Shown here in pieces: positions 62,101 to 64,000 of a stretch of 64,000 nt of DNA; position 1 is the stretch's first letter, and the number at the start of each line of letters is the position of its first letter. The translations under genes were made by a program, and so were the position numbers. Origin of the DNA: Nemopilema nomurai (Eukaryota > Cnidaria > Scyphozoa > Rhizostomeae > Rhizostomatidae); the NCBI GenBank assembly GCA_003864495.1, contig PEDN01001354.1, positions 558,001-622,000 of the forward strand, given 5' to 3'. The notes beneath the pieces were generated by a model. It was not told the DNA's origin, did no database searches, and saw only the letters and a list, made by a program, of their open reading frames with translations.

Positions 62101-62385
62101 TTTCAGATGGAATTTAGAATATAATGCATCCAAAAACTATGTTCTTGCAAACGTGTACAAGGAAATTGAAAACAATCTGGAAAACCTGCAAAGGAGAGGG
62201 TTATTAGGCCAACTTGACGTGCAAATATTTATCGAGAAAAATAGCTGTTAAGCTAATATTGAGACGTCATGTTAAAGTAAGCGAAATAACATCACAAAGT
62301 GCTTACCGAAAAGACGCAAATGCATATGAGTTATTGGGTTGAAACTCCCACAGCTAAAAAGAATAACTTTGGTTCTCGCTGCCAT
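44016..62385 (-). CDS. NMNAT: Nicotinamide/nicotinic acid mononucleotide adenylyltransferase (NMNAT), eight exons
   Basis: Makes NAD+ (or deamido-NAD+) from NMN (or NaMN) and ATP, the last step of NAD synthesis. Joined exons (minus strand, 5' to 3'): 62385-62307, 54478-54390, 53407-53340, 50034-49910, 49459-49386, 48774-48673, 47477-47419, 44106-44016. The sum is 687 nt, 228 aa plus stop, with all GT-AG junctions in phase. The nucleotide-binding motif [10 protein letters not shown] is at residues 13-22, [10 protein letters not shown] at 44-53, and WEARQSEW of the conserved W-E-x-x-Q-x-x-W element near 83-90. [12 protein letters not shown] is near 124-135, and the ATP-phosphate motif ISATKIR at 193-199 is followed by [14 protein letters not shown]. 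It resembles vertebrate NMNAT1 and NMNAT3 throughout, closer to NMNAT3. The central linker (about 104-121) is short and shows no basic nuclear signal, unlike NMNAT1. No mitochondrial presequence is evident, so it may be cytosolic. The start ATG has A at -3 and G at +4. Confidence 0.95.
44305..44365 (+). repeat. 15 bp minisatellite (GAAGGAAATGGTGAG), four copies
   Basis: Four tandem, slightly diverged units in NMNAT intron 7, about 200 bp from exon 8. Confidence 0.85.
45231..45246. repeat. 16 bp perfect GC palindrome GGGGGCCATGGCCCCC
   Basis: It lies in NMNAT intron 7 inside a locally GC-rich stretch that stands out from its AT-rich surroundings and may be a mobile-element remnant. Confidence 0.6.
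45392..45553 (+). repeat. 19 bp minisatellite (GCTTACTTCCTATCCGGGT), eight copies plus a partial
   Basis: Eight consecutive 19 bp units from 45392 to 45543, with a partial ninth. Differences are single C/T changes. It lies in NMNAT intron 7. Because 19 is not a multiple of three, all frames cycle through the same repetitive peptide, which is not a real product. Confidence 0.95.
47183..47282 (+). repeat. Degenerate tandem repeat of TAGCTCACTATGCGAC-like units
   Basis: Imperfect units of about 16-20 bp built on (T)TAGCT(C/T)ACTATG(C/G)G, in NMNAT intron 7, just upstream on the plus strand of exon 7. Confidence 0.65.
47419..47477 (-). CDS. NMNAT: NMNAT exon 7 (ISxTxxR motif)
   Basis: Acceptor GCTCTTTCAG|GATTC, donor ATCAG|GTATGT, 59 nt. 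It encodes [19 protein letters not shown]; the following arginine codon is split by the intron. Confidence 0.95.
48673..48774 (-). CDS. NMNAT: NMNAT exon 6
   Basis: Acceptor TTTCTCGTCTAG|ATGGA, donor AGAAAG|GTAAAA, 102 nt, phase 0 at both ends. It encodes [18 protein letters not shown] through ELLRQRK. The opening ATG is internal to the protein and is not a start. Confidence 0.94.
49386..49459 (-). CDS. NMNAT: NMNAT exon 5
   Basis: Acceptor TTTTTTCTTAAG|CAAAG, donor GATGAT|GTAAGT, 74 nt. It encodes [20 protein letters not shown] and then SIDD. Confidence 0.95.
49910..50034 (-). CDS. NMNAT: NMNAT exon 4
   Basis: Acceptor ACTTTTTAG|AGTTG, donor TCGG|GTAAGC, 125 nt. It encodes [20 protein letters not shown] and then a short linker ending QLNGCS. 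Confidence 0.94.
51922..52339. mobile_element. MITE-like element with GCCCCGTTTACACG inverted ends
   Basis: The left end GCCCCGTTTACACGAGA matches the reverse complement of the right end (TCCCGTGTAAACGGGGC) with one base difference. The GTTTACACG motif recurs inside, near 52009, 52031 and 52161, and inverted near 52265. The GGATC/GATCC-rich interior has no coding capacity. No clear target duplication was found. It lies in NMNAT intron 3. Confidence 0.7.
52749..53111. mobile_element. Non-autonomous hAT-type MITE with 8 bp target duplication
   Basis: Perfect 14 bp terminal inverted repeats CAGTGGCGTAGCTA / TAGCTACGCCACTG delimit a 363 bp element. The flanks 52741-52748 and 53112-53119 are both CCCTAACG, an exact 8 bp target-site duplication. 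The 8 bp duplication and CAGTGGCG ends fit the hAT superfamily. There is no transposase frame. Inside, a near-duplicate TTACCACGTGGAAA unit occurs twice. It lies in NMNAT intron 3, close to exon 3. Confidence 0.9.
53340..53407 (-). CDS. NMNAT: NMNAT exon 3
   Basis: Acceptor TTTGATTGCAG|GGCTT, donor CTTAG|GTTTGG (weaker than usual), 68 nt. It encodes [20 protein letters not shown] and then WL, including the substrate-binding H-R-x-x-M region. Confidence 0.93.
54390..54478 (-). CDS. NMNAT: NMNAT exon 2
   Basis: Acceptor CTTCGCTTTCAG|AGCTT, donor AAACAG|GTATGC, 89 nt. It encodes [20 protein letters not shown] and then PVNDAYNKQ. Confidence 0.95.
55697..55781 (+). mobile_element. Possible 3' tail of a non-LTR retrotransposon
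   Basis: AATAAAGTTTATCAACC followed by a short (AATC)n tail resembles the 3' ends of CR1/L2- or RTE-like LINEs. No reverse-transcriptase frame is nearby. It lies in NMNAT intron 1. Confidence 0.3.
55902..56000. promoter_or_regulatory. Promoter-like motif cluster in NMNAT intron 1
   Basis: TATATAAA at 55902-55909, an E2F-like GCGGGAAA near 55967-55974, and CACGTG at 55982-55987 and 55995-56000. It lies directly beside the hairpin at 56079. It could be an internal promoter or part of a mobile element. Confidence 0.3.
56079..56220. repeat. Large imperfect inverted repeat (hairpin, about 50 bp arms)
   Basis: The left arm begins TTCCGTGCATAATG and contains AAAACGCTTGCATTGCGCAT. The right arm is its near-perfect reverse complement, ending GTGCACGG at 56220. 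An inner TTAAGTGT/ACACTTAA stem continues the fold. It lies in NMNAT intron 1. Confidence 0.9.
57051..57063 (+). repeat. 13 bp poly-G run
   Basis: Thirteen consecutive G residues in NMNAT intron 1. The exact length may be a sequencing or assembly uncertainty. Confidence 0.8.
62307..62385 (-). CDS. NMNAT: NMNAT exon 1 (start codon, nucleotide-binding motif)
   Basis: Encodes [20 protein letters not shown] and then MHLRLF, followed by donor TTCG|GTAAGC (phase 1). The ATG is in AAAGATGG. An internal TTTTTAG before CTGTGG mimics an acceptor but is coding. Confidence 0.94.
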
Positions 62386-62414
62386 CTTTCTAGGTCGTCC
62401 CAAGTTGTCCTCGA

Positions 62415-62427
62415 TTTTGGCGGGAAA
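62415..62427. promoter_or_regulatory. E2F-type site TTTTGGCGGGAAA upstream of NMNAT
   Basis: An exact match to the E2F consensus TTTGGCGGGAAA, 30-42 bp upstream of the start codon. It probably sits in the core promoter or 5' UTR. Confidence 0.5.
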
Positions 62428-64000
62428 TCAAATCAAATTTCAAAACTGTTTCCCAGTCTCTCAAACGAAGGTTTTAGTCATCGCTTTCCCAATCTGTCGC
62501 AACAGAAAATATCTTTATTTCTTGCGATTCACAAGTTTTGCACAAATCCTAAATTTGCAACTCTAGAGCTGTTCATCAGCATCAGAAGGATCATTTCTCA
62601 GAACGATGACGGGGGTGTTGACTTGTGAATAAAATGAATCCAGATGCCAGGTGATAACGTGCCTTGTGTAAATACGACGGGGGCATTAACTGTGAATTGC
62701 GATTTGAAGCTGATAGAGCGGATTTTCGTAGCAGCATTGTGACCTTGAAAAAACACCTTCGAGGCCATGGCTTATCTACCCGTATTTTGAATAAAACACA
62801 AGACTTACAACAGAAGTTCAATGCCCTCACTGTATGGCTTAAGTTGCAATTCTGTAAAGCAGTCTGGAAGTAGGCCAGTACAAGAAGACATTACTATTCG
62901 GTTTGAGAGCACTAGCTATGCTCAAGTAACCTAAATGCAACCCCCTGGATACTGCCACTCCGATACATTTGCCAAGACTCCTGCATTTCATATTGATCCA
63001 ACAATTCATATTTGTCTCGTTGATTCAATTCAATACGCAATATATTTTCGGTTACATTTCCCAATAAAACATTGTTGTTAAACTGATTTTTCATAATCGG
63101 ATTCTAGGAGCTTCAATTACTTATGTCAAACAAAGATGTGGTCAATGTACAGATTCGTGAAAACTTACAATAACTATTTGCAGTTTGACATCTCTGCAAC
63201 CACAGCTTTTCATAGAAAGGAAACCACCAGTAAAAGTATCGTCATTTAACGAAAATATTGACAGTTGATGGTGCCCTATGGATGGCGATTTCACTTGGAC
63301 GCGAGTGCTTTAGTGTAATGCAAAACAACTTGAATGGCTTTGCATTGAAAAATTCTTTTAGTTTGAAAATTCCTTAATTCCCCCGTCTTAACAATGTCAA
63401 TTTATTCCCGGTAAGGATACAACGAATAGAAATTTATTGTACCGGATGGGGGGTAATCTTCTGCCATTGACCTGGGTCATCTGATACTTGTTTTTGGCCT
63501 CAATAAGTATTAGATAATCGAAATTAAGGCTTATGACAAAGCGTTATAAGTATTGTAACACGCAATTGTTAGTCAGTAAGAACTGAAGGTAACAGGGACG
63601 AGTACAAAATTCAGGCTGATTTGACACGACTGGAAGAATGACGTGAAAGGCCGCAGTGTTCAGGTAGCAGTATAGACACACGCTTCATGTTGTGTGTTAA
63701 TGAAGTACACGTGTTTGGTAAATCTAGTTTTAAAAGACTAAGAACGTTATTTAATGGGGACTTTGTTCACGGTGGTGAGAAAACGTATAGACTGTGAGGT
63801 CGTTGTAATGGTTAACCCGTGGTTGACTATCAGTATTCAAGTCATTCAACTCTTAAAGATCAGGCCCTAAAGAACTGTCCCTTTATAACGATGAACTAAA
63901 TGAGAAGGAATATGATGGGCACTGCCGACCAAATCCTACAAACCCCCACAGCTCCTTCCCCAGTAAATCTAGCGTCTAGTTATCATAAATAAATGTTTTA
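62428..64000. other. Region upstream of NMNAT
   Basis: No supported gene, RNA or repeat is seen up to the window edge. Short open frames have no recognised product. Confidence 0.5.

Larger units (their letters stand above)
54479..62306 (-). other. NMNAT intron 1 (7828 bp)
   Basis: Holds the motif cluster, hairpin, possible LINE tail and poly-G run listed separately. The rest is AT-rich unique sequence. A minus-strand open frame at 58312-58749 (145 codons) is the longest here; it has no recognised domain. Confidence 0.7.

Overview
The window is animal nuclear DNA. It holds intron-split genes with GT-AG junctions, AT-rich spacers, a large satellite array and animal-type MITEs. The lineage is probably an early-branching metazoan such as a cnidarian. 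That is an inference from compact conserved exons and simple single-copy family members; nothing in the sequence fixes the species.

Layout. (1) Positions 1-19807 are one uninterrupted head-to-tail satellite array. Its monomer is 177 bp, with about 112 copies, and it runs off the left edge. Inner copies are almost identical. The last 3 kb contain shortened 120-128 bp units that alternate with full ones. (2) Positions 19808-23000 are spacer with no gene I can support. (3) Positions 23326-35088, minus strand, carry a complete nine-exon CPEB2/3/4 (Orb2) class gene of 645 aa with two RRMs and a C-terminal zinc-binding domain. (4) About 35600-37050, minus strand, holds two phase-compatible exon-like open frames of an unrecognised gene. 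(5) Positions 37051-44015 are mostly empty, apart from a G-rich 16-17 bp minisatellite and a pair of CRE palindromes. (6) Positions 44016-62385, minus strand, carry a complete eight-exon nicotinamide mononucleotide adenylyltransferase (NMNAT) gene of 228 aa. Its introns hold a hAT-type MITE with an 8 bp target duplication, a second inverted-terminal element, a 140 bp hairpin, two minisatellites and a poly-G run. (7) Positions 62386-64000 are the NMNAT upstream region, with an E2F-type site just before the start codon.

I joined both genes by hand from short exons. In each, every junction keeps the reading phase and the total is a whole number of codons (1938 nt for CPEB, 687 nt for NMNAT). That is strong internal support. 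The two genes act in unrelated processes, translational control and NAD+ synthesis. They share a strand, but nothing shows co-regulation. The most unusual parts are the structured satellite monomer, its edge subfamily, and cytoplasmic polyadenylation elements in the 3' flank of the CPEB gene itself.
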